Source of the DNA: Litoditis marina
Taxonomy: Eukaryota; Nematoda; Chromadorea; Rhabditida; Rhabditidae
Reading direction: 5' to 3'
NCBI GenBank assembly: GCA_964036275.1
Contig: OZ038439.1
Span: 6,216,169-6,280,168 of the forward strand
DNA: 64,000 nucleotides
In this document: positions 22,462 to 34,468 of the stretch, piece after piece
Layout of the letters: each line of letters opens with the position of its first letter
How positions within the stretch are numbered: the first letter of the stretch is position 1
The notes under the pieces: model-generated
What the model was told of the DNA's origin: nothing
The model's database searches: none
What the model saw: only the letters and a program-made list of their open reading frames with translations
Translations under genes and position numbers: made by a program

Positions 22462-25400
22462 TCAAGTCCTTTCTCTGAAGAGTCTTTTCAATTTCTCTAA
22501 GTTCTTGTCGATCCAAAGCACTCTATGCTGTCCTGCTTCCAGCTGTTTTTCGATTACTGCAAACTTGTTCGCATTTGGAGCTGTGGCACGGAAATGTCTC
22601 AGCTGAAAATGAAGGATTTCGTAGTTCATAACAAGAGAGAGTTTCAACATAACACATGTATCTTATTAAACGAAGTTGTATGTGAAGGTATGTGTTGGAA
22701 GGTTGAAAATGAAATGTTTTTGAAATTTGAATATACTAGATAGAAGTCAACTGAACAGTCACGTCAAGTTAGAATTCGAATGAGATCGTGCACTTGGTCA
22801 CATATTTCATGTGACTGGGCGATTGACAAAAAGTATACCTGATTCAATTCTTGTCGAGTTCGAATTCCACTGGTGCAGTATCCGATTATGTGTGTGAGGG
22901 TGATATGGTCAGAATGGAAGCTGGAATGATCATGGAAATAACATGATCCTAATTTTGAAATTTGATTATGACAAAAACACGTATTCAGTCATAAAATGAA
23001 GCTTTCAGAATCTGTGACAAGTACGAATTCCGGGCTGTTGAGGGTTAAAAACGCAATCAACTGACTCTTATAAACGAATAAATGATAAGGAAATGTGCAG
23101 AATTTTTTCCATGTGAGTCAGTACTCAGTCACTGCTCCTCGTTATTTCATTGAAACATGTTCAAAACAAAAATTGTATAAGGAAAGCAGCAGAACACAAT
23201 CACAAACAATCTTGTATGTGATTGGTGAACTATATCGTTTAGTAAATAAGGCCTGAAAACCAACCTTTCAAAAATATTCCGCCAGTTTGAGATCAAAAAG
23301 TTGAATATGAGGTCTTTTCCCACAGTACTTTTTGAGATTGCGTAGAAAGGGATTCGAACATCTTGGAAGCGAATCACGTTCGATTTGCGATCCATCGCAG
23401 TTAACAGCAAACTGAAAATATTATCACTACTATTTTTTTCTCCATTTTTTCAATAATAACATTGCAATCGTGGAAAAAAGCTACCCATTTTGCAACAAAT
23501 GTATTCCAAAATGTATGTATGTTTTATCAATATATAGTATGAAGATGTGGTCACGGATAATTTTGTTGATTGTAATTAATACATTTTATAAAAACGTTCG
23601 GACGAAGTTCTCACGTCTTCAGCGTTGTTGGATTAGTGCTACAGGCCAACGCCTTCAGAAGTCGTTGGCGTTCCACTTGCACGTTCTCTCGTCGATAGAA
23701 ACCCATTATCTGGAGAGATGAATATGTTTCACGAATTAATTGGCATTTCTCTACTGACTATCATTTTTAGGTAAATTTTTGAGTTCCCCAACAACGACAT
23801 CCAAAGTTTGAAATCGTTGAGCGGCCGTTGATTACACGCCGGCATATGGGAGCGGGCTGGCCGCTGGCCAAACCACTTTCTCACACACACAAAATTAGAT
23901 GTACAAACGTATTGACAGTCTTATAATCGAGTTGTCCTCCCGTTGACTCGATACGTATGAATTCGACAAACTCTACCTGCTCGAAAATGCCACGACTTGC
24001 GTGTTTGACTGTTTCACAGTAGACGAATGTTCTCATCGAGGGACGCACCCTGAAACATGACACTGTAAAATTTTATATCGTAGAATAAGCGCGTACCAGT
24101 ATCTTGACTCTACTTTTCATATTTCTTCTCTAATTCTCCAACCTCAATCAGTTATTGTGAACTTTTATTCCAAATTATACATGAATTAATGGTGTAAATT
24201 ATTCAAAATGTTTAAATCACCTAATACAGTGCACCAATAAATTCATCTGTTCTTTATGTAAACGATGTCCGAAACTTCGACGCTTTATTCATAATTCAGT
24301 GATGTGGACTTTTCGTCGCTCGCCAAGTCTAGACTCATTGTAGTAATTTCCAAAACATGACACCTAACTCCGTGCGGTCGTTGCTTGCCATTGGCGCACA
24401 CATACCTGACACATTGACTGGTTCGCGAGTTATACGTACACCTCAATCTGACTTCATCTTGGAACAAACGTGTCATTTTCGCCCCACATTTATGTGAATT
24501 TAAGCGACACGTCTGTTTGAAATGTTTCTCTTCCACAAGTCTGAAAATTGAGAAAAAATTTCGTGTGTTTGTCGTAATTGAAAATACGAGATCTGTCATG
24601 GCGAAGCTCTGTCGGCAAACATTTGAAAATAGTTTTTTCTCGAAAAACATCTGCTTAAAAACGTAATTTGTTAATTTTCAGTATACTTATTTCGACTTCC
24701 GAGGACTCACGTTTTGTACATATTCATGTGAGAATTCACTCGATTTCCAAGAAGCGTAGACGTAGCGTAGTTGACTCTAGTAACTGGAGACGCCATGTAT
24801 TGCTGAACATGGAAATTTGAATCAATTAAGTTTAAAAGTTCATTTTTCATCAATCCACAGTCTTTATTCCCCTTACAAAGACAGAAAAAGGCTAGATCAT
24901 TGCGAGAAGAGCAACCGTTGAGGGTCGGCCAATTGATGAGAGACGCAGCATGGGGCGATTCCGTATATTTGATCTACAATTTACAGAACTTATCGTAGGG
25001 TGAACTGGTTTGATGTATTCTATACGAGTGATATAACTCGTTTTGCTTTTTTTTTCATAAAACTATGGGAACTGGAACAAACATTGTTTTACCTTGACAG
25101 TTCTAGATTCCGGCTCGTTTCCAAAATATGATTCGATTTTACTCAGTCCTTTTCGGATTGTCTCCAGCACAAAATAGTCCTGAAAACAGTGTACATAGAT
25201 TGCTATTCACTTCTACTCATCATTAGAACACGGCAGAAATGTTGTAACCAGTCTGACAGCTTGATCAGACTACAAATATGACATAACAAAACCGAATGAC
25301 TACCTTTTTCTGTATTTCATTAGGTGATGTCCGCACGTATCGTTCATTAACAAACGGCACATAAAACTAGGAACAAACCGTCTCTTTGTTTCTATATTCA

Positions 25401-28400
25401 AGTAGGTCAAATAGTAGTTCGTATTTCATTTGACTAATCTCGACCATCGCAAATGCATCGGAAACTATCGCATGACGTGTAGGTACATCGTAGATCTGAA
25501 GTTCATTGCCAACTTGAAAAACCTTCATACATTATATTGATAACAATTCACGGTCAATATTTTCATTAATCACACATAGTGAAACATTTAAAGACCAGAG
25601 TACGTATGCTAGAAGATCCCCGCACCTTCACTCCAACCTGCGTCGCTCGCTCTGCCTTACCACTTCTCATCTCTTACATCCCGGCGGGATGTAAGAGCAG
25701 AAAAATAGCGTATGTTTGAGGAGACGCAGGGTGGGATGAAGGTGCCGCGATCTTTTAGAATACTGACCCAGTTCATTTTTCATCGAGTTTCTGTGTGAAT
25801 TCTTACATCCATCCATTTGTGTGTATATGGCCGTGAAGGGCTCACCACAGGGGAATAGTCGGAAATTACTATTTTTCTTTCTGCTTAACGGTACTAGTAG
25901 TCCCAATACCCTAAATATCGTTCTGAAACCATTATCACAATCTTTACATACCCAATGATTTTTCGAAAACTCTTCAAAGATCAACTTCCACTCATTAACA
26001 TCGTAATTTTGGCGAAAGAAGGCTCTGGCGCACGCGTTGAGAACAATCGGACCATAGTTGGAAGAAATTAGCAGAGGTTCGTCTGAAATACTCAATGTGA
26101 ACGAGACAAAACATGTATTTAACATACGTCAACCTTGCAAAGCTAACGCCAACTTTCATTTTCTGCTCGATCTATCTGATTTTTGACCTGACCTTCAATC
26201 TCAGTCTTCGCAGGAAATAGCTACTAGCTATTCTAGTATATCAGAAACATTCCACAATCTCTCTATCAATCAGAACCATTCATCCCCTGTGAAAACTGCC
26301 TAAGGTCATAACTGAACTGGTACCTCTTTTCATCCAGACCATTCGTGGTTGCGAAGACCCTGCTTGATACCACACGGGCACGTCCCATTTGAACCTGAAA
26401 ACACTGACTTTCTCTCTGAAAAGTGCAAAATAGTGTCGCTTTTTTAAAACGAGTCCATAACAAAAACAAAATGATGTGAATGTCACTCGAATCGTACAAT
26501 TGAAGAAACGCGTTATACTCGTATGCTCAAAATTGAAATAGAACAAATTACTGAATAACAACTGACCCAAATTTCGGATTTGCGTATTTAGCCGTTTCCA
26601 TCCTATTTGGGTTGACTTTATATCTCGACTGAGTGACCTCAACTGTTGTGGAATTCAGTCGTTTTAGTGTCAGATACGGGAATCCGAGCTGAAATAAAAA
26701 AACTCGGACTTGACTCGGTTTTTCACCACGAAGTGCTTGATTGAGTTCAACAACACACCGGTTTGGAACGATGAGAAACCTTAGTGAAAAGTATTCGAGT
26801 TCCGTACTTCCCACGACTTTAAGGGTTCCATCTTTTCGTTCGAACTGTGACTGTGCTGATACGTGCGTTGTGTTCATGGCCATCATTTTAAAACTAATGG
26901 ACCTAAAGGTAAATTTTTTCATTGTAGTGTAAACTCAATTTATTGTAAATTTTATGAATTGAATGTTGAAACCTCGTTATGTTCCACTCCTGGAATTTTA
27001 CCTGAGTAGTCCATTGCATAGCGAAATGGGTGAGGTTGACCCCTCCCCTCTGCTGTCCCATGGCTTCTCCCAAAACACGCCACATATCGATGGAACGCGC
27101 ATTCTTGTACGAATATTTCGTCAGATAGTTCTGTAAACAGAAATGTTTTGAAGTTTCCAGTCTACAAAGAAATGTGTGTTCTTTTCCCTCCCTCCGCCTA
27201 ACTTCTACCACACGTGGTGGTTCAAGTGGCCCGATCACGTGAAAGGAACAGTTTTCTAATTCTTAGCGGTCATTCGCTCTGTAGAACCACTTACATTCAG
27301 TCCTCTATGGAAGTCGCGCTCTCCCATGACATTACGAATCATTCGTATGACAGAAGCACCCTGAAACAAAATTGGTCATGGTTTTTTGTTCTTTTTCATG
27401 GTCATTTGTTTTTTTTGAATATGAGTAGTGTTGATGCAGTTTTTGACCGTGAACTGCCCTACGTTGTGAAGAATTGTTCTAGGCTGGTTTACGAAAAATT
27501 GCTACAACTGGAATTTTAACCTTTTTATACGCAATGACGTCGTATATTTCGCGGATGTGACTGGCTTTTTCGACTTTGGCTGTTAGTGGATGACTGGAGG
27601 CCTTGTCATCCGCCACGAAAGCCACTTCAAGGGCTTGATCCAGAAATACATCTGACTGAAATGAGTTGAATGTTCGAAATATTTACAGTCAATGCCTGAT
27701 TTATTTCCAGAAACTGTTTCCTGAAATTTCAAGTTTGGTTGTGTTAAATGATTGAAGATTCACAAGATGATAATGGACCATTTGGATGAAAAGTGCTGAG
27801 GAGGTAAAATATATTTCTGTTCGACTGTGTCTTTGAATTTTTGAAATGAGTTCTACACTTTCGGTTAGAAAGCTGTGAACATTTCACATAGAATTCGGTG
27901 TTTCCAAATTATTCCTATGCGATTTTAGTACTCCCTTTCGCTGTATTTGTAGTTTGATCGCGCAGTGATTTTCTGACAGAATTCAAAAACTACGATGTGT
28001 ATCGAAATCAAACTACAACAATTATTCAAACTCACCATTCTAAATTCATTGTTACTCAAGTAGTCGGCTGCGACGTGTTGTAGATACGTGGCAAATCCCT
28101 CCTTCAACCAAACATCTGACCACCATTGGTGGGTCACCAGGTTCCCGAACCACTGGAACATGGTCTCGAAAAACTTGACCCTTACCTTGTCCTATAGTGT
28201 TTGTAGTTTAGTCCCAATGATTTTCTTCAAATATTGTGTATGCAGATTTAACCACATTTCGGACATTTGCACATTCTATTACTAAAAAACAACCATATGT
28301 TTTTTGCAGTGAGATGTGTATTTCGACGACTAACCTGATGGGCCAGTTCATGGGAAATAATTCGGGCTATCAATCTCTTCTCGAGCGGAGTCGAGAACCT

Positions 28401-31400
28401 TTCGTCGTACAGAAGAGACGCTTCCCTACAGTTAAATCGTAGCTGAACAGGAGATACTATGAGTAAAACGTGAGACGGCCGCGACAATGTCGTTGCCGTC
28501 TCAGTTTTAACTGTTGTTTATCAGCCTGCGTCTCCTCAAAACATATGCTATTTTCAAGAGTAAAACTTGTCACGGCAGCGACATTGTCGTTGCCGTCTCA
28601 ATTTCGACTCAGTCGGCGGGGGCCGAGTCAGTGATTTCACAGAGTAGTGACACGTGCACACTCTCGCATGTTTCTCACTGTTTATCTCGGTCTGTTTCTC
28701 TCTTCGTTCCTTCTGTTCTGATTGCGCTCTTTATCTCTCCACCTCTTTCTTGTGGTCCCTCCTCGTTCTGTTTCTTTCTCTCCCTCTATCTCTCCCCCCC
28801 CCCCCCTCTCTCTCAGTGTAGAGATCCGGCAAACCTATACGTGATGAGACCCCAATTTTCCATGGCACCGAAAGCAAAATCAGGAACCGCCACCATATCT
28901 GAAAATAATTAAACATGAAATCATTGGTTGCATTTGTGAAAGATGTTTTGTTTATGTTTTTATGTTATGTATGCACTCAGACCAAATCGTTCATGAACGT
29001 TCATGGCTGTTTTAATGATTCAGCTGTTTTAAATTCCGGCAAGGTTTGAAAAAAACCGTATATCAATATCAGCCCAAAGTGTGGAATAGGTCGTTTTTAT
29101 TCCATACACCAACCTTGTTTTTCTAGAGGAAAGGGTATCTGGAAGTATTTTTCGTAGTATTCCAAGCACTTGACCCCTGCTTCTAGGGCGTATTTCGTCT
29201 GTTCAATTGCTTCGGGACGGGCCCAGATGCGGAACTGGAATAATTAGGGTATATCAAATGTATATTGTTCTTATTTCTCTACCGATTCCCAGATAATTGG
29301 ATAGCCACATTCCATTTCTCTCGAAAAAAGTGTACAGGTCAGAGAGACTGTTATGTGTAATTTGGCTGCGCTCTAGTCTTCGAGCTTTTGATTTCACTTT
29401 TGTTATATATGCGTTTTTTTAATCGAATTTTGTTTGCGGGAATGACAATTTCTTTGTGTTCTTAACAGTGGGAGGCAGTTCTGAAACTGGAACTCTAATA
29501 TGTATTGTATAGTTAGTAAATCTCCCCTGTAACTTAAAGAATCCGTCCCGCTTTAAATTTGACTTCTGAGTTAACGAGCTGACCCTATGGCAAATGAAAA
29601 ACCATTATCGAAAATATATACTTTTATATTCCTATCTTCTTCGTTCTCTCAAAAAGGCGGCTTACGTAATGACACCGGTAGGGGAGTTGCGTACGGGGTA
29701 TACTCAAAATAGCCTCCTATAGAAGTGCAAAAATGATTTTAAAACACTCTATCACACACGAATACACAATTCGAAACTAAAAAATGAGAATAAATCTGGA
29801 TGTAAATGAACCAAGTCGAGTTGAGTCACAGTGAAAATGTGCACGTCCCCTTTTTTATGGCTTGATGTTATGCAAACTTTACAAATTTTTAGTCAGAAAG
29901 ATTTTTCATGGTCTATGGGAAGACATTGAGAAACTTTTTTGAGCTTTTTAAATTTTTCGTGGAACTCGAATTATAGCGGAACGGTTTCTTTTACGCAATA
30001 CGCGTCATAACCAAAAAGCATCGAAATCAAACTTCAACTTCAAGTTCAAAAAACACCGTGAATGCCGCTTCGGAAAAAGCAACCCTTATCGAAGGCTGAA
30101 ATTCAAATGCAAAATGTTTTCCGTGAAATTTCTACTGTACGCCTGAAAAACTCTCACCCGAACTCCTGAAACAGTTGTTTTCTCAACGTATGCGAATTGA
30201 GAGACGAAAATTGCCACTAGGTAGGAGGACATGCGGGGAGTGTGTTTGAACTGCGTCGAAACGAAACCAGAGTTTACTCTGAAATTATACTCTGAACAAT
30301 TTAGAAAAATATAAACGTATTTATAATTTATAAACAATTTTTGTTATGATCTACGTTGTTATGTCATTCGTACGCTGGTAAATAGTGTTTTTATCAAATG
30401 TTTCTCACGTTCATGTCGGAGAACGTGAAGAAGAATGTGGTTTGTCATTGTAACACCAAAACCACGAGAAATGAACTCAAAATCATATTAATCAATATTT
30501 TCTAGGTTTGTTTTGGTGAAACTTTCTCGGTTAACTCACTGTTGAGCCCTTATTTCGATTCCATTAGAAATAGCAGTTGTATCTGCCGGATGAATTACAG
30601 TAATCTTCCATATTGCCTTGTATTCCGGTTCATCCATACAGGGCGCCATTTGGCGGGCGTCGATTGGCGCAAATTGGCTGACGGCGGCTATTCTGGAACA
30701 AAGTGACATGCTCAGAACGTCCCTGGGTGTGTTACAGTATTTTACTGTACTTACAGTAAAATACAGCATGGTGGGAATACAAATCGATTTTTTGGCGTCT
30801 CGACTAAAAAGTACAGTATTTTTCCGAACCGTTCGGTTCTTGAACTGTTTCGACTAAACGCGATTTCGTAAAATACAGGGCATGTTCGGAGTGTGCATTT
30901 ACCGGGGCTTCTGAAATTCTTTTTAGATTTTCCAGGTCTTTGCGAATGCCTTCTATATTATATTATTAACATTCTTACATACACTTAACAAGTTATTTTT
31001 CCTGGCAAACTGAAAGTCATTTTTATTATTTTTATTTAGTAGTATTCCATGCGTTCATTCTTAGAAACTTCGAGTTTATTTGCTATTATTCGCCTAAGTT
31101 TTGTCCAAATAGTAGGACATGCTGAGAAGAGTGTGTATAATGTACCTATGGTTGTAAACCGCTGTGTTTGTAATTTGATCCCGTCATATTTCATCCGTAA
31201 TTCGAAAAATGTGTTGTGCATGTAGATCAAACTACAACACAGATACCATCAGTCCCTATACAACTCAGGAATCAATAAAATTCCCACTCTTGAATAATTC
31301 TTATTTTTCACCTCTCCTTTCCATAACTATCGGTGTACTTTGATTGATAGAGACCTCCTAGATTTGAGTTGATTAGGCCGGAATATTTCATCTGAATATG

Positions 31401-33658
31401 TATAGACATGAAAGAAACATGCATTTTTCATAAGAAATTTGCGTGAATTTGATGATTGTCGAAATCTGCAAATGAAGCGAATAGAAACTAAACACACTAT
31501 TAAAAACTAAGTTACATGAACCAGGTGAAAACTCCCAAAAAATAATAAGTCTTGTAACATTTTACCTGTAGCCTAACTTTGCTGCCACATTGACAAGTTT
31601 CGGACATAGTTAACACGACCTCTTCCCGTTCGCGATACATTGTTAAAGCAATCAGTCTCAAACTTCGACCGTTCTGAAAAAGATACCAGACAAAACCAAT
31701 TCAAAGGTGTAAATTCGCAAAGTAGTGTGGCAAAATATGAGACCAACTGAAGGAGTTTCATTCAGTCTAGTATTCTTCATTCGTTTTGGTAGTATTTATA
31801 TTCCAACTTTGACGTTTTCATCTGACCTTATCTACTGTGTTATAAACTTTTCATATTATTTATACTGATTCGTTTATCTATAATTTTGTGTAAATAAAAT
31901 TTTGTTTTATTAACTAATACCACATATTCAAACTTCGTCTAGCGCGTGACTGTAAGTCAGCTGTAAATCAGCTGTTATCTGCCGCGCGCCGCAATGGTGC
32001 AACCCGTACTAGATACGGCGCACCGCCTGACGCCGCCCGCCCTCTCTTTTTATTTCTAAGCTGTGATGACAGAACTTAGGACACCTTTGGAGGGCGACGC
32101 CCGCTGAAAGGAAAACTAATTAGCCTTACTGAGCTTGTTTTTGGAAAAAAAAACATTTTTTAAATGTTTTTATAATCATCCTTTTTGCAAACTGTTATAG
32201 GTGAAGAAACACTACATTTTTCTTCCTTCCTAATGATTCTCCTACAACATTATTACAGAAGTACTAGTCGAATGTGTACTGTAGGAGTATCAGTAGGAAT
32301 GGTGGGGACTATAGAATGCTACTATCTATTATTCATCTTCCCAACAGAATAAGGACTGTTTATCAAAACTTTGTTCTAGACTTACCATATAGATTGAAAC
32401 ACTTCGCTGCTCGATTTCGAGATTTTTCACGTGCAAGACAAGCTTGTTGGATGGTGAAACGACGTCCAACTCTAATTTTATCTGAAAAAAAAACTTTGAC
32501 TCTGAAATAAACATACATGACAAGTCAAAAGCTTTCTCAAGAACAATATTTTAACTCACGTTTCCATCAAATGTCAGATTTTTGTGTGCCGGAAAGGTGG
32601 CAATTCCTGGTAGAAAAGTCTGTATTGTCAAGTCATAAGAAACTGCAAAAAGGATAGATTACAGACAGAAGAGAAATACGAAAATTATCCAATATTGCAT
32701 GCAAATTTCTTGGAAAATGGTTGAAGCACTATTCAGAAACTAGCCAAAGGCTGTATTCAGTTGCAATGAAGCAGGTCTCTACGGTACCTATGATGACCTA
32801 ACACCATTGATCTCCTTCTATTCAAAACTTACATATGTATGCTGTATGTAGATCAAACTACAGATAACTCAGAGTCACTTCCTATGTTTCCACTTTTCAT
32901 TATGTGTTCGGAGAAATGACCTACATATCAGGACCAAAGTTCGAAAAACATACCAGGTTTAAAATGTTTCGGTAGCTGCAAATCATTTCGTTCCGTACGT
33001 TCAGAGCTGGAAAGATAGATTGCAGAAGATATACTCTATTAAATATAAAGGGTTATAATAAATGTAGAAAAATTCATGTTTCATTTTAGAAACAGCAACT
33101 CAATTACTCATTTCAACACATTTATTTTCTTTACCACCCGTCAAACAGTTATTTCACTCCATTGAATACGCAGGAGAAAGTATCATTCAAAATGTTCAGA
33201 GCTTCAATGTTTTCGATTGATGAGCAGTTGGCCGCTTCTGCGCTCTTGCCATTGCAACGCGCGTACTCTCCGACTGTTCAAACCAGCGCTCCTCTAATAA
33301 TCTCATAATGATTTCAATCTCTTCATTTCATCTGTCAACTACCTTGATAATGCATGACACCGTTAACTCCACCTCACCAAGTTAGCTCCACCTCACCACT
33401 AGCCCGATATGACGTTGTGGACGTGTGTATGTTTTCTAGCACAGCACGAAGTGAGATATACAGTATACCTCCGACTTTTTTAAAGCGATAACTGTAACTA
33501 AGTTTCAACATAACATAGTCAACCTGGCGTAGCTCTAGATAGTTCACCTCAAAGGTGTCTATTTCGTGATTGTGCCTAAACTGGGCCTAAACTTACGATA
33601 CTCCTGTTGATTGCAATGTTGCTAAAAGAAATAATAGACGAATAATGAATTTCATCAT
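22462..33658 (-). CDS. M1 family metallo-aminopeptidase, paralogue A, 27 exons, 923 aa
   Basis: Removes N-terminal residues from peptides with a zinc ion. Exons: 33658-33597, 33006-32954, 32642-32560, 32481-32386, 31673-31566, 31391-31312, 30692-30540, 30278-30158, 29234-29114, 28898-28835, 28425-28335, 28152-28036, 27655-27521, 27360-27295, 27130-27002, 26688-26567, 26394-26324, 26082-25952, 25495-25379, 25179-25093, 24802-24711, 24540-24406, 24049-23977, 23709-23615, 23411-23265, 22920-22839, 22602-22462. A signal peptide ([16 protein letters not shown]) opens the protein. The exopeptidase motif GAMENWG is at 303-309, HELAH at 339-343, the third zinc ligand E362 (HExxH-x18-E) and the likely catalytic Tyr at 426. 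An ERAP1-C-like helical domain fills the rest. All key residues are present, so it should be active. WLKEGFA replaces the usual WLNEGFA. A CTCAG acceptor one base before the ATG suits trans-splicing. An alternative membrane-anchor exon may lie at 33701-33909. Confidence 0.93.
23810..23880. repeat. Fragment of a dispersed GC-richer repeat
   Basis: GCCGTTGATTA...CTGGCCGCT.GCCAAACC resembles part of the 12215-12375 element (GTCGTTGATTA...CTGGCCGCTCGCCAAACC). It is an intronic fragment in aminopeptidase A. Confidence 0.4.
25609..25759. mobile_element. Foldback MITE, copy in paralogue A
   Basis: CTAGAAGATC...CACCTTCA.TCCAACCTGCGTC on the left pairs with GACGCAGGGTGGGATGAAGGTG...GATCTTTTAG on the right. 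CATCCCGGCGGGATG forms a small central hairpin. A related element is at 39318-39467. Confidence 0.7.
27941..28020. mobile_element. Small foldback with TGTAGTTTGAT ends
   Basis: TTTGTAGTTTGAT at the left is inverted as ATCAAACTACAA at the right, about 80 bases end to end. It lies beside exon 12 of aminopeptidase A. A related pair is at 31161-31242 and single fragments occur elsewhere, for example near 12426 and 32850. Confidence 0.55.
28461..28605. repeat. Direct repeat of about 45 bases
   Basis: GAGTAAAAC followed by CG(A/G)CA.TGTCGTTGCCGTCTCA occurs at about 28461-28503 and 28559-28600. Each copy also contains a short inverted pair (GACGGC and GCCGTC). It lies in an intron of aminopeptidase A. 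Confidence 0.6.
31161..31242. mobile_element. Small foldback with TGTGTTTGTA(A/G)TTTGATC ends
   Basis: CTGTGTTTGTAATTTGATC is inverted as GATCAAACTACAACACAG with one or two mismatches. Same short-TIR family as 27941-28020. Intronic. Confidence 0.55.
31969..32150 (+). repeat. 180-bp dispersed repeat, copy 1
   Basis: Contains CAGCTGTTATCTGCCGCGCG, CCGTACTAGATACGGCGCAC, CTTAGGACACCTTTGGAGGG and TTACTGAGCTTGTTTTTGG. It lies between exons 4 and 5 of aminopeptidase A. Near-identical copies are at 43742-43922 and, inverted, 55758-55935. Confidence 0.85.
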
Positions 33659-34468
33659 TCTGAGAATCTCTCTGCCGTCGGTTCACCACCACACCAAGAC
33701 GTAGATAGTACCGCAGAACTTTCTACAAAGGAGTTGTCATTGACACTTTTAAAGAGGTTCGAGCATTTGGTAGCTATCAAAATCATAGAAAAACGGATCA
33801 AAACATTGAAGAGCACACAGATACCAATTTTTTGTTTCGAAAAATGGAGAGACTGGGCTTCGAACGATGCTTTTCTATTGGAAACACGCTCATTAGTAGT
33901 CATCATCACCCAAATATGCGATTAATAGACTAATTGATATCAAAAGAAGCATAAAGTTTTGTGATAACTGACTTTCAATGAGTATCAAACAAAACTTTTA
34001 CTCGAAAGAGAGAACACCACTGATGAGAAAAACTGAAAGGGAAACAATTCGGCTTGCGAAGGACGCTGGAAAACCGGATCACTGGACCGATTCTATGAGA
34101 CTATAAGGTCAAGTAGCCGATTATGGGAAGTGAAATGATCTGAGTGTGTAGTTTGGTCTGTTCTGTATGCACAGAACCAGTTTTAGATAACAAGGTCGTG
34201 GAGAAATCATACTACATCGGTACACCGCCAATCAAACCAGTTTTCTCTAAGAACATTTAATTTAATTTTCATAAAGAATACGGATATAATATACTATTCA
34301 AGTTTGCTGTTTGCAGAACTCTCTTTTTTTCACACGAACATTTTATTTGAAAACCAGATCTCATTCCGTCTTCAAACGTTTCTCAATTCATAGCAAACCT
34401 ATACACAAGTGCTAATTTCAATATACATATGCTGAAAAGTTCATTTACAAAATAAATACAAAACGACA
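33659..34468. other. Spacer between aminopeptidases B and A
   Basis: Holds the candidate alternative first exon of paralogue A (33701-33909). The rest shows no coding exon or recognised repeat and presumably carries the paralogue A promoter. Confidence 0.45.
33701..33909 (-). CDS. Candidate alternative first exon of aminopeptidase A (membrane anchor)
   Basis: An ATG at 33909 opens a frame with a basic, polar start followed by the hydrophobic stretch IGICVLFNVLIRF and MILIA. An AC-GTCTTG donor after 33701 leaves phase 2, exactly the phase in which exon 2 (33006) is entered. This matches the position, phase and topology of the clearer exon 45112-45281 in paralogue B. The donor is weak and the sequence match is low, so this is tentative. 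If used, it gives a type II membrane form instead of a secreted one. Confidence 0.38.

Noticed and set aside
28514..28912. 132-codon + strand frame over the GAMENWG exon
   Set aside because: Antisense shadow of aminopeptidase A exon 10 and a CT/C-rich intron tract.
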